Position numbers and translations under genes: made by a program. A stretch of DNA of 64,000 nucleotides from Xenopus tropicalis (taxonomy: Eukaryota > Chordata > Amphibia > Anura > Pipidae), in assembly GCF_000004195.4 (NCBI RefSeq), contig NC_030678.2, positions 138,075,047 through 138,139,046 of the forward strand, in the 5' to 3' direction. The notes below the pieces were generated by a model that was not told the DNA's origin, made no database searches, and saw nothing but the letters and a program-made list of their open reading frames with translations. Below are positions 1 to 9,714 of this stretch, piece by piece (positions within the stretch are counted from its first letter, which is position 1; every line of letters starts with the position of its first letter).

Positions 1-670
1 TATTAAGCTCAAAGTCGGTGTGTGCATTTCTGCCAAATGTTTTCACAATTTTATTGCTGCTCTGAAATTTCCTCATATGAAGAGCACAATCTTAGCAACC
101 TGGATGTTATCAGATCAGCAATTTGCCCACTGCAGTGCTCATTTACAATGCACTTCATAGCGGGAAAAAAAGACCTCATTGTGTGGTGCAAGTGAAAATA
201 GCCGCAAAAGTCTGTGCTATATTTGGGAGCAGCTATCTTCATTAACACAGTGCTGATCTCATGAGGTAGGAAGCCTCCTAGCACTTCTGTCTGTACTAAG
301 TGTGTAATTGATTTGGTGCTCAGTGCAGAGAGCAGAAACCCTGGGGTGTAAGTGCTCTATAAGTGAGCACTAAGGGATTCACTCTTGCACTTGCATCTCT
401 AAAGTTTGTAAGTGATCCCTATAATCTTCTTGAAGTTTTGAGAAGAGGAGGGCTAAATCATGTTGCTCCTATCACAGACATATAGAATACTTTGTCTATT
501 ATATAGGTTTGGAAGCTGTATGACTGGCTAAAAAATGCTTAAAAAGCACAGGCATACTAGGTGTGGACAGTAAGCTCAACTTGACATCAGCCAGACAGTT
601 TTTTTGCAGACACTTTAAGTTTGGTGTTGTCAAACTTGGGGGCAGATTTATCAAAATATGGGGTTAGAAC
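1..670. other. No feature recognised
   Basis: AT-rich DNA without a repeat family or exon I can name. Confidence 0.5.
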
Positions 671-1077
671 TTAAAGGACAAGTCAACCCATAAAAGGAAA
701 CATAATTCTAAGCAACATTGCAATATACATTTATTACAAATTAGCAATGGTTTTTGAGTTATTTGTACAGTATATATAACTGTTATTGGACGTAGTGTTT
801 GCCAGTCCTTTTAATTCTCTGCCTTGGTGGCTCTGGCATTTGAAACAAAGTAACACAAGCAGCAGACTGACAGTCCTGTCTTACTGGAGGAGCCTGGTAT
901 TTGCAACATTGTTTAAAACATAACAACCAGGAGTTCAGCAAATGTTGCTTTCAATAGCAATTACATTTAGTGGATTTTTTAATTTTTTTTTAATAAACTC
1001 ACATTGGAAAATTGCTTGAAATTACAATTTCTTTCATTAGGCAAAAAATTATTTTTGGGGTTGACATATCATAAATA
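671..1077. mobile_element. T2-type MITE
   Basis: Begins TTAAAGGACAAGTCAACCC and ends with a diverged inverted copy (GGGGTTGACATATC). The interior includes a poly-A/T stretch near 975-990. The right end is degraded, so the boundary is approximate. Confidence 0.55.
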
Positions 1078-1313
1078 CATAAAAACTAAAAAGCCATGTT
1101 CTATTCATTCCTATGGGATTTTTAGAAAGGGGGCTACTAGTAGCAGCTACTTGTCATGGCTATGGGAATAGACAATTCTGATAATTTCCTGATAATTGTA
1201 TGTATGTTTTAACAGAGGCAATTCTAAGTATTGTCTATGGTAGGGTGTTTTCTGGAATTTAGTAGCCATGACAAGTAGCTGCTACTAAGTAGCTCCATGT
1301 GTCTTCACCCTTA

Positions 1314-1570
1314 GGGCAGTGGCAGACGGGGAGATTAGTCACCCTGCAACAAATCTTCGTTGCTGTGGGCATATGGGTCGCTACAATTTCCCAAAGTCGC
1401 CCTAAGTTGCCTTGAGAGGAAACTTCGGGCGACTTCGAGAAATCATAACAACATGTATGCCATCCCACTGGTGATTTAGATTCTTGCCGGTGGGATGGCA
1501 TTGCGGGAAGATTAGTCGCAGCAACAGAGATTTGTTGCGGGGTGACTAATCTCCCTGTCTGCCACTGCCC
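1314..1570. mobile_element. Harbinger-type MITE with TTA target duplication
   Basis: Long inverted ends (GGGCAGTGGCAGACGGGGAG and a GACTAATCTCCC relative) are flanked by direct TTA repeats at 1311-1313 and 1571-1573. It is inserted in a larger palindromic element whose arms are at about 1100-1126 and 1597-1622. Confidence 0.7.
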
Positions 1571-1649
1571 TTAGAGTTCACAGTTTGATAAAAATGCTTC
1601 TAAAAATCCCATAGGAATAAATAGAACATTGGTGGGTTTTTATGTATAA

Positions 1650-1890
1650 GGCTGATGTCACACTTAGCGTATGGAATATATTTTTGGCAAGCAGATAATC
1701 GCCTGCCGAAAATAGCACCATACGCTCCTATCTGTGCCTGCGCCCGAATGAATGGAATACGCTGGAGTGTAGGCACATGTAGCCGATATCCGCCAAAGAT
1801 ATGAAGTCTTGCATTTTTTGGTGGATATTGGCTACATGTGTCTGCATCTGAGCGTATTTCATCCATTCCGTTGCAGACACAAGGTAGGGT
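1650..1890. mobile_element. Harbinger-type MITE, right end lost
   Basis: The left end GGCTGATGTCACAC is preceded by TAA and matches the ends of the elements at 33021 and 59523. The interior is palindromic (CATGTAGCCGATATCCGCC near 1777 versus GGTGGATATTGGCTACATG near 1820). The right terminus is not recognisable. Confidence 0.5.
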
Positions 1891-2066
1891 AAATGTACAG
1901 TAGCGGGGTGTATTCTCAGCAACTTCTAAACATTATGATAAATCTGTTCCCAAGACTTAATTGTGAAAGTAGTTTCATCTGTTTGTGTGTTTTTTTTTAC
2001 TTCACCCTCCAGCTGTGATTCAGATTAAATCTCCAGCCTACAACAACAGCATTATACTCAGGTGGG

Positions 2067-2507
2067 TCAACCCTGACACACACGAATGCTGTTCTGTATA
2101 TTTCTATGCATGTGCCTAGGTTTAGGCATATGCTGTATACTTAAAGCCCCAGGGAAAATGGAGCTCAGACAAACACCAGAATCCTGCTCTATACTGTACT
2201 TCTGTCTTTTAAATAACATAAACAAAATATAATTGTACAATATATCTTTCCTGACCTTCTGGTTGGCTGTAACAGTTATGTTATCTTTCAGCCATACATT
2301 TGTATATGCAAAAATGGGCAAAGATTGCTTAATGCCGGGGGTAGGGGGTTGACAATTGTTAGTGTTTTGGCATTCTATAAAGCCCATTTGATTTGGATAT
2401 ACAGTTACCATTGTAAAGCTGTTTGTCCAGAAAAACCCCAGAACTAGAACTATAAGTGTAAAATCATACAAAGTGTTATCTTGTAATTTTTTAAAAAAAA
2501 AACACAA
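2067..2507 (-). CDS. Open frame of 146 codons, unrecognised, possible exon
   Basis: This is the longest non-repeat open frame outside gdf11. The middle part (about 2455-2245 on the - strand) reads like an extracellular segment, with an N-glycosylation sequon in KDNIT. It is preceded by a weak acceptor-like site (ACACTTATAG) and followed by a donor-like AAG/GTCAGG. The N-terminal third includes a run of Phe/Lys from a poly-A tract, which is unlikely to be real coding sequence. I do not recognise the family. Chance openness in AT-rich DNA remains likely. Confidence 0.15.
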   Translation of the reverse strand: MCFFFKKLQDNTLYDFTLIVLVLGFFWTNSFTMVTVYPNQMGFIECQNTNNCQPPTPGIKQSLPIFAYTNVWLKDNITVTANQKVRKDILYNYILFMLFKRQKYSIEQDSGVCLSSIFPGALSIQHMPKPRHMHRNIQNSIRVCQG

Positions 2508-2509
2508 GG

Positions 2510-3600
2510 CTCCTTATTATTTATCCCTATAAAACATAAATCTCTCATTCCATTCACAATAAGGCCTACATGTTCAGGTGGTAATTGTACAAAGGGTGTA
2601 TTTTCATGACATTTGTAACCCTATGAGTGACAGATGGCAGCTGAAACATAATTGAGGTCAGCAGAGTCAAGAAAAAATAAATCATTGATACAATAGTATT
2701 CTGTTAAAGATTTCAGTTATGCACAACGGATGTTTTATATGCTGCTGTGTTGTGTGCTTTTTTTGTCAACAAATGTAACAGATGATGATTATAAACTTCT
2801 TTGCTGTTAGTGTAGCACTCCTCATGCATCTATTCAATGAGTGTGCTAGAATGGAATTTTACATCTTATGGCTTTGTTAAGCGCTTTCTTTGCGAGCAGT
2901 GTCAGGGGAATATTTGGGTCTCATTCAGGAAAGATAGAGATGAAGATGGAGGGACCTTGCAGTCACAAGGTCTATACCAAGATTGCCTGTAAGCTGTGCC
3001 CATTTTATGTGAAAACACAACATTTTATATAAATTCTGACCTGAGCACACATTTTTTAAAAATGTTTGCACAAAAGAATTTATTTGCAAAAGGAATTAGA
3101 GAGAACATTGGTCTATATATCAAAAAGTACTAAGCTGTATGTTAATAGAATACATAAACTAATTTAAAACTGAAGGTAAAAGTATAAAATCAACAGCCCA
3201 GTAATTCTAACTAGTCCAGTGAAATACTGAATCTTAGATGTTGCACATTAAAATTTGAGAACTATAGTATAGTTTTTGGTGTAATGCAATACAGATAATA
3301 ATTATACAAAAGGACAGAATATCATTATTCACGTGCTGAACAAGCCAGAATGTGATGGGAAAAGATGTTTTGTGGCACAGTACAATGCTCCCACAACACT
3401 GACTGACACTACTTATAGTGTCACTAGTAATTCTGTCCATGAGTGCAATTATAACAGTTTCCAAGGGGACAATGACATTAATAGGCAAACATTTTACAGT
3501 TAGTGTTTTCAGCATGCACTTTAAATTGCGAGAGATAAAATATTACACAAAACGGGAAAAGCACAAACACACATATATACATAGATACATACATATGCAT
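2510..3600. other. gdf11 upstream DNA, one inverted repeat arm
   Basis: About 2553-2595 is an inverted copy of 5690-5740 ('attaccacctgaacatgtag' on one strand). The rest is unassigned. Confidence 0.5.
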
Positions 3601-3879
3601 TGAATATTTAATAACCCATTTACAAGATTATGCTCTGATAAAATTCCATCTGAGAAGAAGGAAGGGGAGGTAGTTCAAGTCACAGAGGTAAGGGTGGGAG
3701 AGGGGGTGGGTGGGACAGGAGTGGCCAAGTAGCAGGCTTTGTGCCTTTAAGATCTGTCACAGCCCCCTTTCAGATCCAAATGACTGCATTTCAAACTGAC
3801 ACAGAAACACCGAGAGCGTAGTCCTGAGTTACTTTGCTACCTTCTGTTCTGTTCTCTTCTCTCCTCTCCCTCTCTCCTT

Positions 3880-4117
3880 CTTTTTTACTTTGTTGACAGC
3901 CCTGGTAGGGGCCTTTTGTTACCACCCCAGCCAATGAAAGCATTTTACGACAGAGAACAGTTGGGATATAAAAAGGAGTCCCTTTGCCTAGTGCATGATC
4001 TGTGGTTGCCTACCCCTCCCCTATAGAGACCTGCAGAAGGCAGCTGTCCTCTGTGCAGCAGCAGCAGCAGCAGCAGAACAGCCAGCAGCCCCACTCTGGA
4101 CATTCACAAGTGAAGAA
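3880..4117 (+). promoter_or_regulatory. gdf11: gdf11 copy 1 core promoter and 5' leader
   Basis: A TATA box (TATAAAAA, 3967-3974) lies about 28 bases before the expected start of transcription near 3995-4000, and a CCAAT box (3931-3935) lies about 35 bases further upstream. The leader runs to the chosen ATG at 4118 and contains seven CAG units (4056-4076). The block from about 3890 to 4050 is nearly identical to 14240-14415, although sequence further upstream is clearly more diverged. An ATG at 3995 is in frame with the main start and would add 41 residues, including an Ala run. It sits at or before the probable cap site and has no counterpart in frame in copy 2, so it is not taken as the start. 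Promoter activity is inferred from motifs and position only. Confidence 0.75.
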
Positions 4118-4517
4118 ATGCTGTCTCAGCTGTGTCCTCTGTTCCTCTGCATGCTTGTCCTGTCTATGGAGTTCTCCAAAAGCAAAGGAGAGGCTATCCA
4201 GCAGAAGGGATCTCTGCAGGTGGAACTCACATTGGGAGAGAGTGAGGAGCAGGATTGCCCCGTGTGTACGTGGAGGAAACACAGCAAAGAAATGAGATTG
4301 GAGAGCATCAAATCTCAGATCCTGAGCAAACTTAGGCTGAAAGAAGCCCCAAACATCTCCCGGGAAGTAGTGAACCAGCTGCTGCCTAAGGCACCCCCTC
4401 TTCAGCAGATACTGGATCAGCATGAGTTTCAGGGAGACTCTTTCCAGCACAACACTTTCCTGGAGGAGGATGAGTACCATGCCACTACAGAGACTGTCAT
4501 AAGCATGGCACAGGAAA
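4118..4517 (+). CDS. gdf11: gdf11 exon 1, copy 1 (signal peptide and N-terminal propeptide)
   Basis: First coding exon of growth differentiation factor 11, a secreted TGF-beta family ligand that signals through activin-type receptors and patterns the axis and nervous system (family knowledge). The 133 complete codons begin with a hydrophobic signal peptide (residues 1 to about 23), a variable linker, a CPVC motif (47-50), the conserved propeptide helix and latency region (about 57-100), an N-glycosylation sequon NIS (79-81), and a Gly-Asp pair at 106-107 matching the BMP1/tolloid cleavage position of the family. The stretch from 61 to 132 matches GDF11 more closely than myostatin, for example [19 protein letters not shown]. 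The exon ends in phase 1 at a consensus donor (GTAAGT, 4518-4523), as in GDF11/MSTN genes. The start is the ATG with a purine at -3 and a signal peptide directly behind it, and it is shared with copy 2. Exons 2 and 3 were not recognised in the window. Confidence 0.93.
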
Positions 4518-4610
4518 GTAAGTGTTTTTTCTCTTTCATCTCCAGCAGTGGGCAGTTGCAAACCCTCTCATATTACAGGTATGTGGCATTCAAGCCAGTG
4601 TAATAATTTC
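4518..4610 (+). other. Start of gdf11 intron 1, identical between the two copies
   Basis: The first roughly 90 bases after the splice donor are identical to 14873-14965. The first difference seen is at the T-for-C near 4610/14965. In both copies the exon frame stays open across the donor for another 26 codons and then meets TAA. An unspliced or intron-retaining transcript would therefore encode a short secreted propeptide fragment. This tail has no known counterpart in the family, and the strong donor argues that it is normally spliced out. Confidence 0.55.
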
Positions 4611-4619
4611 ATAAACTAA

Positions 4620-6270
4620 ATCTGCCACTTAACATTGCTCACTTAACTGACACAAATCTTATCACAGTAGCCTAAAGTCACACATGGTTTTAACTCATGT
4701 GCGTCAACTCCCCAGGTTGCATACTGTCTAGTCACAAATCAGAATAGGTACTACACTGCATTACTCAGCTCTGAGCACATGAAGGGGAGGAACAATTTGG
4801 TACTTGCTGCTAGGAGTCAATATTATCTGCTTGTTTGCTTGTTACAGAGTTAAAAAATGGAAGCATGGGTATCTGTTTCAAGGCTTGGCAATCAAAATCA
4901 AGTTATTGAGGAGTGAGTTAAAAGTGACAGCTTAGTCTGGATGTTATTTAAATTGATGTATATTTTAAGTACATATGTAATTCCCTTCTTTGTATGGATA
5001 CTGCTTAAACTAATGTTAGTCCAAAGTTGCTGCAGCATGACCTAGAGAAGTGCTGAGTCAGAATCCAGCCATATTTAGGATATACTGGTATTTCAATCTT
5101 TTGGGGTGTTATTATTATTGTAGCATTTGTCATGCATTTGCTCAAAGATCATTCCCTTTGAGAACTGACTCTGGTGGAATGGATTTTGAAGCCTATACCT
5201 CACAATATCAGTATGAAAGCTACCTTTCTGGAATATAAATAAAGCTGACTAGGTATTCTATACATTTCTATGATGTAACACTACTTTCTGTTAAATATAA
5301 TACTCTGTATTAACATGAAGTGATGTATTTGGATAAACCTGATACACATTGTATGATGCGTTTATGGTTATTATTAATTAGTAATTATAGAACATAATTG
5401 TTGGGTGTGTATTTCATAGTGCTAATACCTAAATTTAGTATTAGGAATGGCACACATTTCAAATCTCTCTCTGTACCACTACGCCTGATCCTGTAAGTAG
5501 TGAAACATTGACACTGAGATGATTTTTTTTAACTAAGTAAAAATATTATGGGAACTTTGGTATTCTACCACTGAAAATGTGTAAATCTGATGTCTGGTCT
5601 GGTCTGAAATGCAGTAATATTTGAATTTATTTCTTACATAATCATGACACTTAGTAACCATATGAATGATATATACAGTATGATCCTTTTTACTATTACC
5701 ACCTGAACATGTAGACCTTTATTGTGGATGGAATGAATGTTTTCACAAAGTTAGATTAAAGGAGTTCTGTAGGTTTGCCACCTTCTGATATTGCCAAAGC
5801 CAGGCAAAGCCAAGTCTTCAACATAAGTAAAGAAAAATTGCTTTGCTTTACCCCATGCATTAGTTATTAGTAAGGTATTCTTCAGTAAAGAAATATTGCA
5901 GATAGCAGGATATTTTGCCCACCGAAATGTTACGACTCAATTGTTTTACAAAAATGGCAAAACCCATACCGTGTTCCCAAAATGAATGATCAAAGAGCCC
6001 CATAAAAACAGTATCTCAGTGATGACGCACACAGGTATGAGTTCCTATGTGTCTCTACCCAGTCTCTCGTTCCACAGAAAGGAAGAAACTCATATATGAT
6101 TGACTGTGTTCATTCTTGACAAGTTTTCTGTTCGACAAATGGCTTTAAAATGGTAACTGCATGGCTAAACCAAATTGTCTTTACCTTATGCCATATAAAG
6201 GAATGTCAAACATTTTGACCATAAATCTTACAAACAAGTTTGCATATGCAAATATTTGGATGAAAGATTT
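4620..6270. other. Intron or spacer after gdf11 copy 1
   Basis: Carries the downstream part of duplicated block A to about 5520 and the second arm of the inverted repeat (5690-5740). No exon seen. Confidence 0.5.
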
Positions 6271-7225
6271 CCTGCAGTTAAAGGACCAGTAACATTAAAA
6301 AGTGAAAATATTTAATTTACATTTAAAGGGGTGGTTCACCTTTAAGTGAACTTTTTGTATGTTGTAGAATACCAATTCTTAACAACTTTTCAGTTGGTCT
6401 TTATTGTTTATTCTGTCTAGTTTTTGAATTATTTGCCTTCTTCGTATGACTTTTTCCAGTTTTCAAATGGGGGTCACTGACCCCGGCAACCAGAGATCTA
6501 TTGCTCTGTGAGGCTACAATTGTATTGTTATTTCTACTTTTAATCTCTTATATTTCTGTTTAGGTCCTCTCCTATATATATATCTTTAAATAAGCTGCTG
6601 TGTAGCCAATGGGGCAGCCATTCCAGCTGAATAGGGCAAAAAGGCAAATTTTTACACAGCATGTGACAGATAAGCTCTATAGAGTACAATGGGCCTTGTT
6701 CTTACACAGGATAATATTAATATTAAATTGGAAATATTGGACAGTCACACCAAAAATGAATGTGCATTGAAGTAATTAGAATATTATATACTGTTACCCT
6801 ACACATGTTGTGTGTTTGCTGCAGAAACACTACTATAGTGTATATAAACAAAGCTGCTGCATAGCCATGGGGATAGCTATTCAAACTGAAATAGGGCTAA
6901 ATTGCACAGGTTACATAGCAGATAACAGATAAGCTCTGTAAAACACCATTGTATTTACTATGTAACTTGTACCATCCTTTTTTAGCATAAATGGCTCCCC
7001 AGTAGATACCCAGCTGTTTATTTATATAAATTATAGTAGTCTTTCTGCTGCAAACACATAACTTTTAGCTGTGCAGAGCAGCAGCACATTATATTATAAT
7101 TACTTTAAAACACTTATTTTTTTGGTGTTATTGGTCCATTAATAAATTATTTTTACCAGTGCGGGGTAAAGGTATATGCTATTCAAATACATATAACACA
7201 CTTTGGTGTTACTGTTCCTTGAAAA
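6270..7225. mobile_element. Cluster of nested or fused T2-type MITEs
   Basis: Several T2 termini occur in a row: TTAAAGGACCAGTAACA at 6279, TTAAAGGGGTGGTTCACC at 6323, and right-hand ends near 7130 and 7220 (GGTGTTACTGTTCCTTG). The 6323 family is cut off near 6580 and joins the 'ctgctgtgtagccaatggggcagcc' interior of the family seen complete at 42134-42558. Confidence 0.6.
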
Positions 7226-7229
7226 TGCT

Positions 7230-8440
7230 CCTTGACAACTTCTGACAGAAGAATAGTAGCTATTAAGGATGAGTGGGGTAGTGGCTTATATCTTTAAAAA
7301 AGGTGGGGGAGGGACACAGGTATCTATCAATCCTGTGACCCCCACTGGCCCAGGATTGACTCAAAACACTGTGAAATGTGTTCAGTTGCAGGTAACTTGC
7401 TGCGCTACTCTGCTGTTTTAGGTTGGGGGTAAGTGACAGGGACACTTGTTAAACTATGCGATAAGGGATAGGTGAGGGGAGGTCAAGGCAGTGCTAGTTA
7501 AGGGGGCTTTTTTAGTACAGGTGGTATAGTTCTCCTTTAATTACTTTCTGTTTGTCACAGCAACGTTTAGTTATGCATTAGGTGATCAGTATTGATTACC
7601 TACATGTATATCTATATGGGGGACACTTCCTGGCTGCTTGAATTGGAAAAGGTTCTCCCTTGATGTCCACATGGCGGAGGGACGCAAAAAGTATGCACAG
7701 TGCATGCTGCTATAAATCTAAGTAAAAATGCAAAAGCATAGCATACCCACACTCTCAATTAAAATATACAATATATTTGCCATTCCCCAGCCCCTTATGT
7801 CAGACAACACCTTAAATATGCACCCAAAAGGGGGCTCATACATATTACTGGGAAAAATATCAGGCACATTGTTTGAACAGTAAACTACTGCTCCTGTAAG
7901 AAATACACAATATACTGTACATCAAGCAACCCCTAAATGGTTTTTATTGTGTCTAACATATATCTCCCACAGAAAGTATTGGTGTAAGTGTTAAAGGTGT
8001 GCCTGTAAAAATGTTTCTTATATAGTTGATACTATACTATATAATATTGATCCCTAATGTTTGTGCCTGAATTGTCAAATATTAATGTATGAATCTACAT
8101 TGTATATTTTTGATTCTCTAGAAGTGTCATACATTTTTATATGGTGGTATCTCTTTACTCAAGCCCCTTAGTGTTCGATTAAGAAGCACTTATATGCCAG
8201 GATTGAAAATCCGTCACAAAGAGCAAAGCATGCCATCAAGAAACCATGTCTCCTGCTGCTCCCTAACTTGTGCGTCGGGAAAGTTAGGGGGATGGAATAC
8301 CAACCTGTTTGCTCGCCAGTAAAGTAGTCAGCGCTGTAGTAATGGGGAAAGGCCCGAGACAGAGCACAGTGACCTGCAGCAATATGCACACAGCAGAATG
8401 GAGTGTGAAAAGCGCAAAAAATGGCTGACTGCACCTTTTT
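7230..8440. other. No gene seen
   Basis: Unassigned. A T2-like right end (GTATAGTTCTCCTTTAA) at 7526-7542 hints at another decayed MITE. Confidence 0.4.
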
Positions 8441-8442
8441 TG

Positions 8443-8670
8443 CAGTGACGTAACTACTGGGGGAGCAGCAGGTGCGGCTTCACCATTGTCAGTGCCTCAG
8501 CTGCCGCCCCAGGGGCCCTGCACCCCAAAAGGTGCCCCCACTGGCCGCGTCACCTGCACCCCCCACAGGGGCCCCCACTGCGCCCCCTAACCCCCTGCAG
8601 GGGCCCCCACCCAACATCCTCCCCTGAGTGCACAGAAGTGAAACACGTTGGGGGAGGACATCGGCGTAAA
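8443..8670. mobile_element. GC-rich hAT-like remnant
   Basis: Starts CAGTGACGTAACTACTGGGG, a hAT-type CAG end, and contains runs of C and G with repeated 'gggggccccc'-like blocks. The last part ('gggggaggacatcgg') resembles the right-hand part of the elements at 23488 and 56270. No matching right end or target duplication was found. Confidence 0.45.
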
Positions 8671-9714
8671 TTACCCCTAAAATAATGTTAAATGAAACTT
8701 ATATGTATATTTATACATACAAATTTTATGTGGAAACTGGCAAAGGTAAGGTTCATCAATTAAAGAGGTTGTTCACCTATGAACTTTTAGTATGACGTAG
8801 AGAGTAATATTCTGAGACAATTTGCAATTGGTCTTTATTTTTAATTATTGTTAGTATCTTCATTATGACACATAGGGCCCGATTCACTAAAGTGCGAAAT
8901 AACGTGCGCTATTTTTAGCATGCGCTAAAAATTTTACTGCTTCTTAATTTTGCCGACTTTTCGCACGATTCACTATTAGTACACTTGAGCTATTTTACGC
9001 GTGGTATTTCATGCGATATTTTTGTCGTGATAAATAGCGTGCGCGGTATTTTCCGCATGCACGCTATTTATCGCATGCGCACGCGACAATCGGCAGCATA
9101 AAAATGGCGACATTTTGCCCTGGGAGAGCACAGAGTGCTAGAGAGTTGCTGTATAAATATTTATTTGCAGAAAAAACCCCAAAAAACCTATAAAAATATA
9201 AGTAAGAAAAAAAAAGAAGCGCTAGAGATAATAAAATGGGGGGGGGGGCATTTAAGAATATTTAGCCAAATACTTAGGGGTCCGTTTGCTAAAGTGGCTT
9301 AAATTAAGTGGGAGATTTTAGACACAGAATAAACGGCAAATATGTTATGGGCACTTTATTAAACGGGTACAAATCTAATATTGCAATTATTCTGGCAACA
9401 AAACATTGGATTGGCAGTTATCACACTCGCCAGAAAATACGCTACGTACTAATTAACACAAGTTTTACTATTCAGCAAAATGGGCTAAAGGCAAAATTGT
9501 TGCCAGAAAATTTGCAAAAATTTCACCCATATAGCATATTGATGCTGTTACTGATAAATGTAAGAGTGTAGGGGAAACTACATGAAAGTATAGAATACCA
9601 TATCAAGTAAGGCAAAATAAGTAGACATTACTCAGTTCAAAAGTAGAAAAATATCAAATTTTACTATAATAATAAAATAAAGAAAAAAGGTTGGAAAAAA
9701 GGGGGGAAAAAAAC

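Larger units (their letters stand above)
3600..5520 (+). repeat. Duplicated block A, gdf11 copy 1 and flanks
   Basis: Long direct repeat partner of 13970-15300. Outside the exon the match can be followed upstream to about 3600 (a segment ending in 'caagat.atgctc' in both). Downstream it continues in patches: the 'catgacctaga' segment at 5037 versus 15095, and the 'aggaatggcacaca' segment near 5443 versus 15228. The patches are separated by indels, and copy 1 is several hundred bases longer downstream. The pattern is that of an old tandem duplication whose core has stayed alike. Confidence 0.8.

Noticed and set aside
4118..4517. Assignment to myostatin (mstn)
   Set aside because: Residues 61-132 follow GDF11 at nearly every position where GDF11 and myostatin differ, for example LESIKSQ and [10 protein letters not shown].
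4010..4561. A 183-codon - strand open frame opposite gdf11
   Set aside because: It is the antisense shadow of the conserved exon, and it recurs shortened at copy 2.
3995..4603. A 202-codon gdf11 product starting at 3995 and running through the donor to 4603
   Set aside because: The ATG at 3995 lies at or before the expected cap site and is out of frame in copy 2. The consensus GTAAGT donor at the family's usual phase-1 position indicates splicing at 4517.
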